12,570 nt of DNA, taken from positions 1 through 12,570 of the forward strand of contig JASHTD010000242.1 of NCBI GenBank assembly GCA_030040725.1, read 5' to 3'. Positions 5,996-12,570 of this stretch are shown here, in pieces. The number at the start of each line of letters is the position of its first letter. The stretch's first letter is position 1. The notes beneath the pieces were generated by a model. The model saw only the letters and a program-made list of their open reading frames with translations. It did no database searches and had not been told where the DNA came from. The position numbers and the translations under genes were made by a program. Origin of the DNA: Candidatus Sulfotelmatobacter sp. Its GTDB lineage: Bacteria; Acidobacteriota; Terriglobia; Terriglobales; Acidobacteriaceae.

Positions 5996-7176
5996 AGATC
6001 AAGCTGACTTTCTGGAGAGGTGTTTTCGCGGTAATCATGGTGCTCGGCCTCTATTCGAGCTACGTCCGCTATCTCAAGGGCCTCGGCGCCGTCTCGAACA
6101 TGACCGACCAATTCCCCTGGGGATTCTGGATCGGTTTCGACTGCCTCTGCGGCGTCATGCTCGCGGCGGGCGGATTCTGCATCGTGGGAGCCGTGTATCT
6201 ATTTAACGTGGAGCGCTTGCACAGCATTATGCGGCCGGCGGTGTTGACCGCGTTCCTGGGCTATCTCCTGTTTATTGTCGGATTGCTGTTCGACCTCGGC
6301 CGCCCCTGGTACATCTGGCACCAGCTCATCTATATGAACCCGCACTCGGTGATGTTCGAAGTGGGCATGTGCGTCATGACCTACACGACCGTGCTCTTCT
6401 TCGAATTTCTTCCAAGCGTTTTCGAGCGGTTTCATCTCCAGGCACCCATCCGCTGGATCAAGAAGATCTATCCGGTTCTGATCGTGGCCGGCATTCTGCT
6501 GTCGACCTTGCATCAGAGTTCGCTCGGATCGCTTTACCTGATCATGCCGATGAAGCTGCATCCGTTCTGGTACTCGCCCGCGCTGCCGTTCTTCTTCTTT
6601 GGTTCGGCCGTTGCCGTTGGACTGGCGATGACGATCTTCGAATCGACGCAGAGTTCGAAGGCATTTGGGCGGCAGCTGGAATTGAGCGTTCTGGTCACGC
6701 TTGGTGGAGCGCTGCTGGTGGCTCTCTGGGTCAACGCGCTGCTTCGTTTCGAAGATTATTGGCATCGCGGGTTGCTGCGGGAAATCTTCCGGCCAAGCTA
6801 TGAGGCGTATTTCCTCTGGGCCGAGTTGTTGATGGCCTTCGTGATTCCTATCACGTTGCTCAGCTTCAAGCGGGTCAGGTTGTCGCCTAACGGGCTGTAC
6901 TGGACGTCCGTCATCAGTCTTCTCGGATTCATCACCAATCGTCTCAATGTAAGCTTGATCGGCTTCGAGACCTATGTTGGCCATCATTACGTTCCCAAGT
7001 GGACCGAGTTCTCGGTGACGCTGATGATCATTGCCATGGGCTTCTTCTTGTTCGCAGTAGCAGTGAGGTATCTGCCCATCTTCCCCCACGAAGAAATTGC
7101 GGCTGTGCCCCAGCTGGAGCCGGAGCTGGTTCGTGTGCAAGGTGTTCCTGCGCTGGTGGAGAATGCTGGCGATTGA
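5992..7176 (+). CDS. HybB/NrfD-family integral membrane quinone-interacting subunit
   Basis: The 394-aa protein has about ten hydrophobic helices (roughly 10-27, 45-70, 82-101, 119-140, 160-178, 196-216, 230-250, 272-292, 302-322, 340-358), matching HybB in length and pattern rather than the eight-helix NrfD. The segment after helix 1 (LGAVSNMTDQFPWGFWIGFD) is typical of HybB-type proteins, as is FDLGRPWYIWH at about 100-110. These proteins exchange electrons between a partner Fe-S protein and menaquinone or ubiquinone. It overlaps the preceding gene by four bases and the following kinase gene by 14. The absence of a catalytic subunit suggests a conduit role as in Hmc/Tmc-like complexes; direction of electron flow is not evident. 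Confidence 0.93.
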   Translation: MKIKLTFWRGVFAVIMVLGLYSSYVRYLKGLGAVSNMTDQFPWGFWIGFDCLCGVMLAAGGFCIVGAVYLFNVERLHSIMRPAVLTAFLGYLLFIVGLLFDLGRPWYIWHQLIYMNPHSVMFEVGMCVMTYTTVLFFEFLPSVFERFHLQAPIRWIKKIYPVLIVAGILLSTLHQSSLGSLYLIMPMKLHPFWYSPALPFFFFGSAVAVGLAMTIFESTQSSKAFGRQLELSVLVTLGGALLVALWVNALLRFEDYWHRGLLREIFRPSYEAYFLWAELLMAFVIPITLLSFKRVRLSPNGLYWTSVISLLGFITNRLNVSLIGFETYVGHHYVPKWTEFSVTLMIIAMGFFLFAVAVRYLPIFPHEEIAAVPQLEPELVRVQGVPALVENAGD

Positions 7177-8839
7177 GTCAACTCGGGCTCGCTGGACTCG
7201 TGTAACTCATAGCATCAGCGCAAAACTTGTTCTTTCGCTCGTCATCTCGATGAGCGCGGTGTTCGGCCTGCTCGGTTATCTGATCGTCCGCCTGCACCAG
7301 CAGCATCTGGAGCAAACGACGCTGGCGAGCGCCGAACGGGTCAGCGATGTCATTCGGCGCAGCACGACCTACTACATGCTGCGCAATGATCGCGACGGGC
7401 TTCATCACGCGATGCAGACGATGGCGGATGAGCCGGGAATGCTCAAAATCCGCATTCTCAATCAGGACGGCCGGATCAACTATTCCAGCGCTCCCAGCGA
7501 GGTTGGCCAGGTCGTCAACAAAAACGAAGAAGCCTGCTACATCTGCCACAACCAATCGCCCCCGCGCGCAAATCCCAACCAGTTTGATCGCTCTCGTATC
7601 TACAAGGCCACCGGCGACCAGCGAGTTCTGGGGATCGCAACTCCCATTGAAAACCAGCCCAGCTGTTCGAATGCCGCTTGCCACGCGCATCCGGCGAGCC
7701 GGCTGATTCTCGGTGTTCTGGAGGTCGACCTTTCTCTCGAAAAGGCAGATGTGCAGCTCGCGCAAACCACGCGCCGCATGATCGCCTACCTCTTTTGCGC
7801 ACTGCTTTCGATCGGAGTGATGTGTTGGTTGTTCGTCTGGCAGGTGGTGGGAAAGCCGATCAAAGCATTGAAGGATGGCACGGAGCGGCTTTCGCATGGC
7901 GCGTTGGGATTTCAAATCGAAATTGGCGGGCAAGATGAACTCGGCGATCTGGAGCACTCTTTCAACAGCATGAGTTCACAACTGCAGGCGGCGAATACCG
8001 AAATTGTCGCCTGGACCAGAACTCTCGAAGAGCGTGTCGAGCAAAAAACCGGCGAGCTCAAGCGCGCCAGCGACCACCTGCTGCACGTCGAAAAAATGGC
8101 GTCCCTGGGCAAGATGGCTGCGGTGGTCGCGCATGAAGTGAACAACCCGCTGTCAGGGATCCTTACTTACGCCAAGCTATTGCGAAAGTGGGTCCTTGCT
8201 GGCCAGGCAGAACATGAAAAACGCGAGGACGCGCTGCAATGCCTGGAGCTGATCGCGGCCGAAAGCCGGCGCTGCGGCGAGCTGGTAAAAAACCTGCTCA
8301 GCCTCTCTCGCACCGCTCCGATGAATCTGGAACTGACTGACTTGAACGCCGTCATCGACCGTTGTCTGCTGCTGGTGCGGCATCCGCTGGAGATGGCTGG
8401 CGTGCAGTTGCAAACGCATCTCGCGGAAGGCTTGCCCCCGTTGCAGTGCGATCCCGCGCAGATCGAGCAGGTGCTGCTGGCCTTGATCACCAACGCTATG
8501 GATGCCATGCCCGAGGGAGGAAACATCTGGCTCGATGCGCGATTCGATGAAGACCGGCAGGAAATCGAACTCCGGGTTCGGGATGACGGGCCGGGGATTG
8601 CTCCCGATTTGTTAGCGAAAATTTTCGAACCCTTCTTTACCACCAAAGATAACGGTCGCGGGGTTGGGCTGGGATTAGCGATCAGCCGTGGCATCGTAGA
8701 GCGCCATCGCGGACGGATCGAAGTGCAATCGGAACTGAATAAGGGAACGACTTTCACGATTACGCTGCCGGCATCGCCCGACGAGGCGTCTTTTGCTGGA
8801 GCCGGCATTCAGACCGTAGCAACAAAGCGAGGTGATTGA
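7163..8839 (+). CDS. sensor histidine kinase with di-haem c periplasmic sensor domain
   Basis: A 558-aa membrane kinase. In order: TM1 (about 18-43), a periplasmic PAS/Cache-like domain containing two haem c motifs, C125YIC128H129 and C168SNAAC173H174 (the CX4CH form), TM2 (about 206-228), HAMP (about 230-280), a coiled linker, HisKA with H324 in AHEVNNPLSG, and HATPase with NAMDAMPEGG, DDGPGI and GVGLGLAIS. The layout resembles NtrB/ZraS-type partners of sigma-54 regulators. Haem in the sensor suggests redox or gas-ligand sensing in the periplasm, fitting the cytochrome and quinone genes upstream. The start at ATG 7163 overlaps the HybB-like gene by 14 bp; an upstream ATG at 7097 would extend the overlap to 80 bp. 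It ends just before the response regulator. Confidence 0.93.
   Translation: MLAIESTRARWTRVTHSISAKLVLSLVISMSAVFGLLGYLIVRLHQQHLEQTTLASAERVSDVIRRSTTYYMLRNDRDGLHHAMQTMADEPGMLKIRILNQDGRINYSSAPSEVGQVVNKNEEACYICHNQSPPRANPNQFDRSRIYKATGDQRVLGIATPIENQPSCSNAACHAHPASRLILGVLEVDLSLEKADVQLAQTTRRMIAYLFCALLSIGVMCWLFVWQVVGKPIKALKDGTERLSHGALGFQIEIGGQDELGDLEHSFNSMSSQLQAANTEIVAWTRTLEERVEQKTGELKRASDHLLHVEKMASLGKMAAVVAHEVNNPLSGILTYAKLLRKWVLAGQAEHEKREDALQCLELIAAESRRCGELVKNLLSLSRTAPMNLELTDLNAVIDRCLLLVRHPLEMAGVQLQTHLAEGLPPLQCDPAQIEQVLLALITNAMDAMPEGGNIWLDARFDEDRQEIELRVRDDGPGIAPDLLAKIFEPFFTTKDNGRGVGLGLAISRGIVERHRGRIEVQSELNKGTTFTITLPASPDEASFAGAGIQTVATKRGD
8829..8834 (+). promoter_or_regulatory. ribosome binding site deciding the response regulator GTG start
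   Basis: GAGGTG lies six bases before GTG 8841. An alternative in-frame GTG at 8832 overlaps this site, which argues against its use. Confidence 0.6.
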
Positions 8840-8840
8840 T

Positions 8841-10208
8841 GTGAGCACACATGGCAACCTGCTGATCGTCGACGACGAACTGAGCGTGCGCGATTCGTTG
8901 AGCAAGTGGTTCCGCGAAGAAGGCTACGAAATCGGCATGGCGGAAAATGCCAATGATGCCCTCACACGCATGGCCGAGCAGAAGTGGGACGCGGCCTTCG
9001 TGGACATCAAAATGCACGGCACCGACGGCATCGAATTGCAGCGCAAGATGCATGAGATCGATCCCACCATGGTCGTCATCATTATGACCGGCTACGCTTC
9101 GGTCGAAACTGCAGTAACAGCGCTGAAAAACGGCGCTTACGATTACGTGACCAAACCGCTCGATCCCGATGACATTTCGCATTTGCTGGAAAAAGCTCTC
9201 GCTCACAAGCGCGCGGAGCAGGAAAACATTCGCCTTCGAGAGACAGTCGCCGAAGTGTCGCGCCCGGAAGAGATGGTTGGCCAAAGCGCGGCCATGAGGA
9301 AGGTATTCGACGCGATTGAAACCGTCGCTCCCACCGATGCCAGCGTTTTGATCACCGGCGAAAGCGGCACGGGCAAGGAGCTCGTCGTGCGCGCGATTCA
9401 TGCCGCGAGCCCGCGGCGTTTCCATCCTCTGGTGGTCATTCACTGCGGTGCGCTCACCGAGACGCTCCTCGAAAGCGAACTCTTCGGCCACGAAAAGGGC
9501 GCGTTCACCGGCGCGCAGTATCGCAAGAAAGGAAAGTTTGAAATCGCCGAAGGCGGCACGGTCTTTCTTGACGAAATCGGCGATATCACCTTGAAGACGC
9601 AGAGCGATCTGCTGCGCGTGCTTCAAGAACGCGAAATCACTCGCGTCGGCGGCAATCAGATCATAAAGGTCGATTTCCGCTGCATCGCGGCCACAAACAA
9701 AGATCTGGAAAAGTTGATCGATGAGGGCAAGTTCCGCCCGGACCTGTTTTATCGCCTCAACGTTTTTCGCATCGAAATGCCTCCGCTGCGAGAGCGGCCG
9801 GAGGACATTTCTCTTCTCGTCGATCATTTCGTCCGCAAATTTTCTCTGGCCATGAACAAGCGGATCAATCGGATTTCTGCCGGCGCAATGGAGCAATTGC
9901 TGCGTCAGGCGTGGCCCGGCAATGTGCGCGAGGTCGAAAATGCTGTCGAGCGCGCCATGGTCGTGGGGCAGGAGCCGGAATTGCGGGAACAGGATTTCAT
10001 TTTGAAGCCGGCTCCAGTTGCCAACGGCCAGGGGAAATCGCTCGAGGATATCGAACGCGCCCACATTCTGCGAGTGCTGGCCGAGTGTGGCGGCAATCAA
10101 AGCCATGCGGCAGAGGTGCTCGACATTGACCGCGTCACCCTTTATCACAAGCTGAAAAAATATGGCTGGAGTCGCACTCCTTTAAAGCCCGATGAAGTTG
10201 CCCGATGA
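8841..10208 (+). CDS. NtrC-family sigma-54-dependent response regulator
   Basis: A 455-aa protein. The receiver domain (about 5-120) has acidic residues D11-D12 and the phospho-acceptor D55 (FVDIKM). The AAA+ domain has Walker A GESGTGKE (173-180), the GAFTGA sigma-54 contact loop (220-225), the FLDEIGD Walker B region and RPDLFYRLNV. The C-terminal Fis-type helix-turn-helix (about 405-445, GGNQSHAAEVLDIDRVTLYHKL) binds DNA. It is surely the partner of the haem kinase immediately upstream: the kinase stop is at 8837-8839 and this gene starts at 8841. Targets probably include the cytochrome operon and perhaps the divergent oxidoreductase operon, but I could not find a clean sigma-54 promoter there. 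GTG 8832 would add three residues. Confidence 0.94.
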   Translation: MSTHGNLLIVDDELSVRDSLSKWFREEGYEIGMAENANDALTRMAEQKWDAAFVDIKMHGTDGIELQRKMHEIDPTMVVIIMTGYASVETAVTALKNGAYDYVTKPLDPDDISHLLEKALAHKRAEQENIRLRETVAEVSRPEEMVGQSAAMRKVFDAIETVAPTDASVLITGESGTGKELVVRAIHAASPRRFHPLVVIHCGALTETLLESELFGHEKGAFTGAQYRKKGKFEIAEGGTVFLDEIGDITLKTQSDLLRVLQEREITRVGGNQIIKVDFRCIAATNKDLEKLIDEGKFRPDLFYRLNVFRIEMPPLRERPEDISLLVDHFVRKFSLAMNKRINRISAGAMEQLLRQAWPGNVREVENAVERAMVVGQEPELREQDFILKPAPVANGQGKSLEDIERAHILRVLAECGGNQSHAAEVLDIDRVTLYHKLKKYGWSRTPLKPDEVAR

Positions 10209-10217
10209 AGGCACGCG

Positions 10218-10772
10218 ATGAAGCTGCTGCAACTGTTGCCGGTCGGGAATGTGGATCAGGGGTTGCTGCGCGATCTTTGCCCTGCCCTCGAACAAACGTT
10301 CCGTGTCCCATGCAAGGTTCTTGAGCTCCGCCTCGATCCGGAGTTTGCTTTACACGGCGAACGCCAGCAATACCACTCCTCACAAATTCTGCAGCGCATG
10401 CAGAGTCACGTATCGCATGAAACCTGGCGAATGCTCGGCGTCGCGGCCGTCGATCTGTACATCCCGATTCTTACTTTTGTTTTCGGAGAGGCGCAGATGC
10501 GTGGCCCCACGGCCGTGATGTCAGCACATCGTTTGCGGCAGGAGTTCTACGGCCTTGCGTCCGATAAAGAGTTGCTGCGTGAACGCCTCCTGAAAGAAGC
10601 CATTCACGAACTCGGACACACGCTCACCTTGACTCACTGTGACGACTACAATTGCGCGATGGCTCCCTCGCATGCCGTGGAGTGGATCGATCTGAAGGGA
10701 AGCGGGCTGTGCAAATCGTGCCACGCCGCAGCTCTCCGCACCGGCCGTCCGATCGAGAATGTCAGCCGTTAG
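10218..10772 (+). CDS. amzA: archaemetzincin-type zinc metalloprotease
   Basis: A 184-residue soluble protein with the archaemetzincin signature: H130-E-L-G-H134-T-L-T-L-T-H140-C141, then CX4C and CAM, and a C-terminal CxxC (CKSC, about 164-167). H130, H134 and H140 would bind the catalytic zinc with E131 as base; the cysteines bind a second, structural zinc. The glycine usual at the seventh position after the first His (HExxHxxG) is Thr137. Archaemetzincins are thought to be aminopeptidase-like and their role in bacteria is unclear. The gene starts nine bases after the response regulator stop, so it is probably in the same transcript. It has no signal peptide and ends with TAG. Whether it helps mature or turn over the complex is unknown. 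Confidence 0.9.
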   Translation: MKLLQLLPVGNVDQGLLRDLCPALEQTFRVPCKVLELRLDPEFALHGERQQYHSSQILQRMQSHVSHETWRMLGVAAVDLYIPILTFVFGEAQMRGPTAVMSAHRLRQEFYGLASDKELLRERLLKEAIHELGHTLTLTHCDDYNCAMAPSHAVEWIDLKGSGLCKSCHAAALRTGRPIENVSR

Positions 10773-10959
10773 GTTTCTCACATGGTGAAGACGAATCGGG
10801 TGGAAAAATCCAGTGAGGAGATCGTCATAAATTCTCCTTCATTCTCCTTGGCCTCCTGGAAATCCCTGCAGTCGGCAACCAGAAAAACGCGGCGCCCGGA
10901 TTCTAAATCCGGGCGCCGCTTGTGGCCCTTGCGAGCGCGTGCTCTCGCACGCCAGTTGC
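10773..10959. other. convergent intergenic region
   Basis: 187 bp between the archaemetzincin (plus) and the H-protein-like gene (minus). The only clear element is the terminator hairpin at 10889-10919. Frames crossing it show no support as genes. Confidence 0.5.
10883..10919 (-). terminator. strong Rho-independent terminator of the H-protein-like gene
   Basis: A perfect 14-bp stem (GCGGCGCCCGGATT paired with its complement, 10889-10902 and 10906-10919) has a 3-base loop. Read on the minus strand it is followed by GTTTTT (10888-10883), the classic U-run, 41 bp after that gene's stop. On the plus strand only a weak T content follows, so it would stop the convergent operon less well. Confidence 0.85.
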
Positions 10960-11631
10960 TTATGACAGGAAGAAGGTTTTCGCCAGCTCTACCCACTCCG
11001 CATCCGGGATGTGTGCGGTCAGATCGTTCATTGCCACGCCGCCATCCTGCGCCAGCGCTCCCACGGCCAGGGGAATGCGCTGCTGCAACCGGTTCGAAGC
11101 TTCCTCCGTCCACCAGCGCGCGAGCGAGCCGCCGATCAGATTACGGAAGTTGGTCTTCGCATCGGGCGCTTGCACGGTGAGCAACCATCCGTCGCCGTAA
11201 GGATCGTTCAGGGCGAGCTTTGGATTCTGCGCGACAAACTCATTGATGTCAGCCACCGTTCCCTCGATGGGCGAAACCATGTCGACCGCAGTGCCATCGC
11301 GATGGATTGTGCACATCTTCTGGCCCTGCCGGATCCACTGTCCGCGTTGCGGCAGGGTGAAGCTTTCCACCGTACCCGTTAGCTTGGTCGCGAAATCATC
11401 CATGCCGACACGCACCAGGTTGGGGCTCTCCTGCAGCGCCCAGGTGTGGCCGGGATGATAGCGCAAATTCTCCGGAACCTGAAACCCGGCTACCAGCGCG
11501 GGCTGAAGGCGCGGCCGAGTTTCCGCGGCCGCGGTGGCCTCGAGTACAGGCCGGACAACTTGGTTGCGAGTGCGAAAATAATCGATCAGTAAGAATGCGA
11601 TGAATGTGAAAAGAACCAGTAGGACTGTCAT
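10960..11631 (-). CDS. membrane-anchored glycine cleavage H-protein-like domain lacking the lipoyl lysine
   Basis: The 223-aa protein begins with one membrane helix (about 2-18) followed by an Arg/Ala-rich linker. Residues about 55-155 resemble the H protein: YHPGHTWA, VRVGMDDFATKLTG, and VDMVSPIEGTVADIN ending with PYGDGWLLTV. In true GcvH the motif ESVKAASDIYSP carries the lipoylated Lys; aligned on the SP, the Lys position is Gly113 here (IHRDGTAVDMVSP). So it probably carries no lipoyl group. A C-terminal extension (160-223) is unfamiliar. The start ATG 11631-11629 follows GAGGTG closely. It is not linked to other glycine-cleavage genes here; its role is unknown, perhaps a structural or scaffold protein at the membrane. 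Its own terminator follows. Confidence 0.85.
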   Translation of the reverse strand: MTVLLVLFTFIAFLLIDYFRTRNQVVRPVLEATAAAETRPRLQPALVAGFQVPENLRYHPGHTWALQESPNLVRVGMDDFATKLTGTVESFTLPQRGQWIRQGQKMCTIHRDGTAVDMVSPIEGTVADINEFVAQNPKLALNDPYGDGWLLTVQAPDAKTNFRNLIGGSLARWWTEEASNRLQQRIPLAVGALAQDGGVAMNDLTAHIPDAEWVELAKTFFLS

Positions 11632-11802
11632 AAGTCACCTCGTTCAAGGGCCGTCTAGCGATCCACTTGACACTTTCTCTAAAAGCAATCGCTATGCCAA
11701 TGCCAAGTTTCACGCGGCAACCCGCATGAATACTCGCGATTTCGCGTGGAATGAAACAGTTAGCAACACCTGTGATTTTATTCAACAATTACGGAGATGA
11801 TT

Positions 11803-11826
11803 TTCGCAGCACGGTCGTGCTGCGAA
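11803..11826. promoter_or_regulatory. 24-bp palindrome, candidate operator or stem-loop
   Basis: TTCGCAGCACG and CGTGCTGCGAA are perfect 11-base inverted arms around a 2-base centre (GT). With such a short loop it is more likely a dimeric regulator site than an RNA hairpin, and no T-run flanks it. It is 172 bp upstream of the H-protein-like start. Confidence 0.45.
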
Positions 11827-11916
11827 TCGCTACATTGAAAAATTGATTCTGCCGCTGCGGGGCAAAGGTTGCGGAGATCGCGTTTTGAAATCATCCACTT
11901 AGACGAGCACAATTCA

Positions 11917-11935
11917 CTGTTGCAGCCCGCAACAG
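11917..11935 (-). terminator. weak stem-loop after the M48 protease gene
   Basis: CTGTTGC and GCAACAG pair around a 5-base loop, 34 bp after the protease stop when read on the minus strand. The sequence following is only mildly T-rich (TGAATTG), so terminator function is doubtful. Confidence 0.25.
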
Positions 11936-11968
11936 CGCGAGTTGTAGATCGCAACACGCAATCTCGCT

Positions 11969-12570
11969 TCACTTCACGTATTTCGGTCCGGCCGGCGTGT
12001 CCCACGGATCGTAACCAAGCGCAAAGCGGATTCGCTGCTGGATTGTCGGATGATCGTAAGACCAGAAAACGAGCACCGGATTCGGTGTTGGATAGTCGTA
12101 ACTTTTCTCGCCCAGTTTCTGGAACGCGGCCGCAGCTACTTGCTGGTTCTCCGGAAACAGGCCGTGCGTCACTTCCAGTCCGTAGATATCTGCCTGGTGC
12201 TCCAGATGGCGGCTGAAGGCGCTATTCACCGGCTCAGAGACCAGCGCCAGCAAAGTTAGCGCCAGCAAGAATGCCGGCAATGCCGCAAGATCCGTAATCT
12301 CGCGAATCCGCCACTTCTCGCCCCATCGCGCCAGCATTGCGATCACGATTCTCCGCCCCAGCCAGAATCCGATGAATGAAATCGCGGCAAAGAATGCCAG
12401 CCCCTTGTAAATATGATTGAGAACGTAATGCCCCATCTCGTGGCCGAAGACAAAAAGAATCTCCGGCGTCGTCATGTCGCGGGCAGTGTTATCCCAAACC
12501 ACCACGCGTTTGGTGGCGCCGATTCCCGTGACATAGGCGTTGTACGTGGTAACTTTCTCGCTGGCCTTCA
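11969..12570 (-). CDS. M48-family (Ste24/CAAX-protease-like) zinc metalloprotease, C-terminal part
   Basis: About 200 C-terminal residues are visible; the start lies beyond the right edge. The frame is open to the edge, entering as KASEKVTTYNAYVTGIGATKR, a Ste24-type segment before the active site. The zinc motif FGHEMGHYVLNH supplies two His ligands and the catalytic Glu, and SRHLEHQADIYG supplies the third ligand (Glu in EHQAD). Two hydrophobic segments between them (around GLAFFAAISFIGFWLG and LPAFLLALTLLALV) fit membrane helices, as in M48A proteases. Such enzymes cleave membrane-protein or prenylated substrates and often act in membrane quality control. No functional link to the neighbours is evident. 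An apparent GTG start at 12505 is internal and should not be used. Confidence 0.92.
   Translation of the reverse strand, partial: KASEKVTTYNAYVTGIGATKRVVVWDNTARDMTTPEILFVFGHEMGHYVLNHIYKGLAFFAAISFIGFWLGRRIVIAMLARWGEKWRIREITDLAALPAFLLALTLLALVSEPVNSAFSRHLEHQADIYGLEVTHGLFPENQQVAAAAFQKLGEKSYDYPTPNPVLVFWSYDHPTIQQRIRFALGYDPWDTPAGPKYVK

Larger units (their letters stand above)
11632..11968. other. intergenic region upstream of the H-protein-like gene
   Basis: A 337-bp non-coding stretch with lower GC than its surroundings. It holds the promoter side of the H-protein-like gene, a strong palindrome (11803-11826) and a 7-bp inverted repeat (11917-11935) that lies 34 bp after the protease stop. Short frames through it are not supported. 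Confidence 0.5.

Noticed and set aside
6199..7140. 313-codon open frame on the minus strand
   Set aside because: Antisense to the HybB-like gene; His/Gln/Glu-rich composition is the typical reverse complement of hydrophobic codons.
8760..10148. 462-codon open frame on the minus strand opposite the response regulator
   Set aside because: It lies antisense to a clear NtrC-family gene; its product matches no family I know and it has no operon context. It looks like a mirror frame caused by codon bias.
11667..11672. TTGACA -35-like hexamer on the plus strand
   Set aside because: No good -10 at proper spacing and no plus-strand gene follows.
1..12570. CRISPR array, tRNA, rRNA, insertion sequence or prophage
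   Set aside because: No regularly spaced repeats, tRNA-like cloverleaf, transposase motif or phage structural gene was seen on reading; not tested by software.

Overview
The window looks like a chromosomal segment of a moderately GC-rich anaerobic or facultative soil/sediment bacterium. The mix of a CoA-independent 2-oxoacid:ferredoxin oxidoreductase, c-type haem proteins, a HybA/HybB-type membrane module, an archaemetzincin and a Ste24-like M48 protease would fit Acidobacteriota (or possibly Desulfobacterota/Geobacter relatives). That placement is inference from gene content, not from a marker gene. I saw no rRNA, tRNA, CRISPR array, insertion sequence or phage gene.

Left arm (1-4087, minus strand). 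Four genes are read right to left in operon order: a FadR/FCD-type GntR regulator, a fused gamma-delta subunit, an alpha subunit and a beta subunit of a thiamine-diphosphate 2-oxoacid:ferredoxin oxidoreductase. The beta subunit runs off the left edge. The alpha subunit has Arg45 in place of the Thr of the usual YPIT motif, plus Arg123, Asp126 and Phe131. This is the active-site pattern I recall from Moorella oxalate oxidoreductase (OOR). With the gamma-delta fusion, this makes an OOR-like enzyme the best reading rather than a pyruvate enzyme. The regulator frame carries an in-frame amber codon in its DNA-binding domain, followed directly by ATG.

Centre (4088-4550). A divergent intergenic region holds a perfect 20-bp hairpin/palindrome and possible regulator half-sites.

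Right arm (4551-10772, plus strand). A small secreted mono-haem cytochrome c is followed, after a 329-bp gap with a stem-loop, by a tightly packed set: a four-cluster HybA-like iron-sulfur protein, a ten-helix HybB/NrfD-type quinone-interacting protein, a sensor kinase with two haem c motifs in its periplasmic domain, a sigma-54-dependent response regulator and an archaemetzincin. No catalytic (molybdopterin or NiFe) subunit is present, so the module looks like a general electron conduit between Fe-S carriers, quinone and cytochrome, under haem-based redox control.

Far right (10773-12570). A strong minus-strand terminator ends a membrane-anchored H-protein-like gene that lacks the lipoylated lysine. 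After a 337-bp gap with a strong palindrome comes the C-terminal part of a Ste24-like M48 metalloprotease, which runs off the right edge.

Working model (inference): an oxalate- or similar small-acid-oxidising ferredoxin reductase is encoded back to back with a membrane electron conduit and its redox-sensing two-component system. Together they could couple low-potential electrons from the enzyme to the quinone/cytochrome pool.
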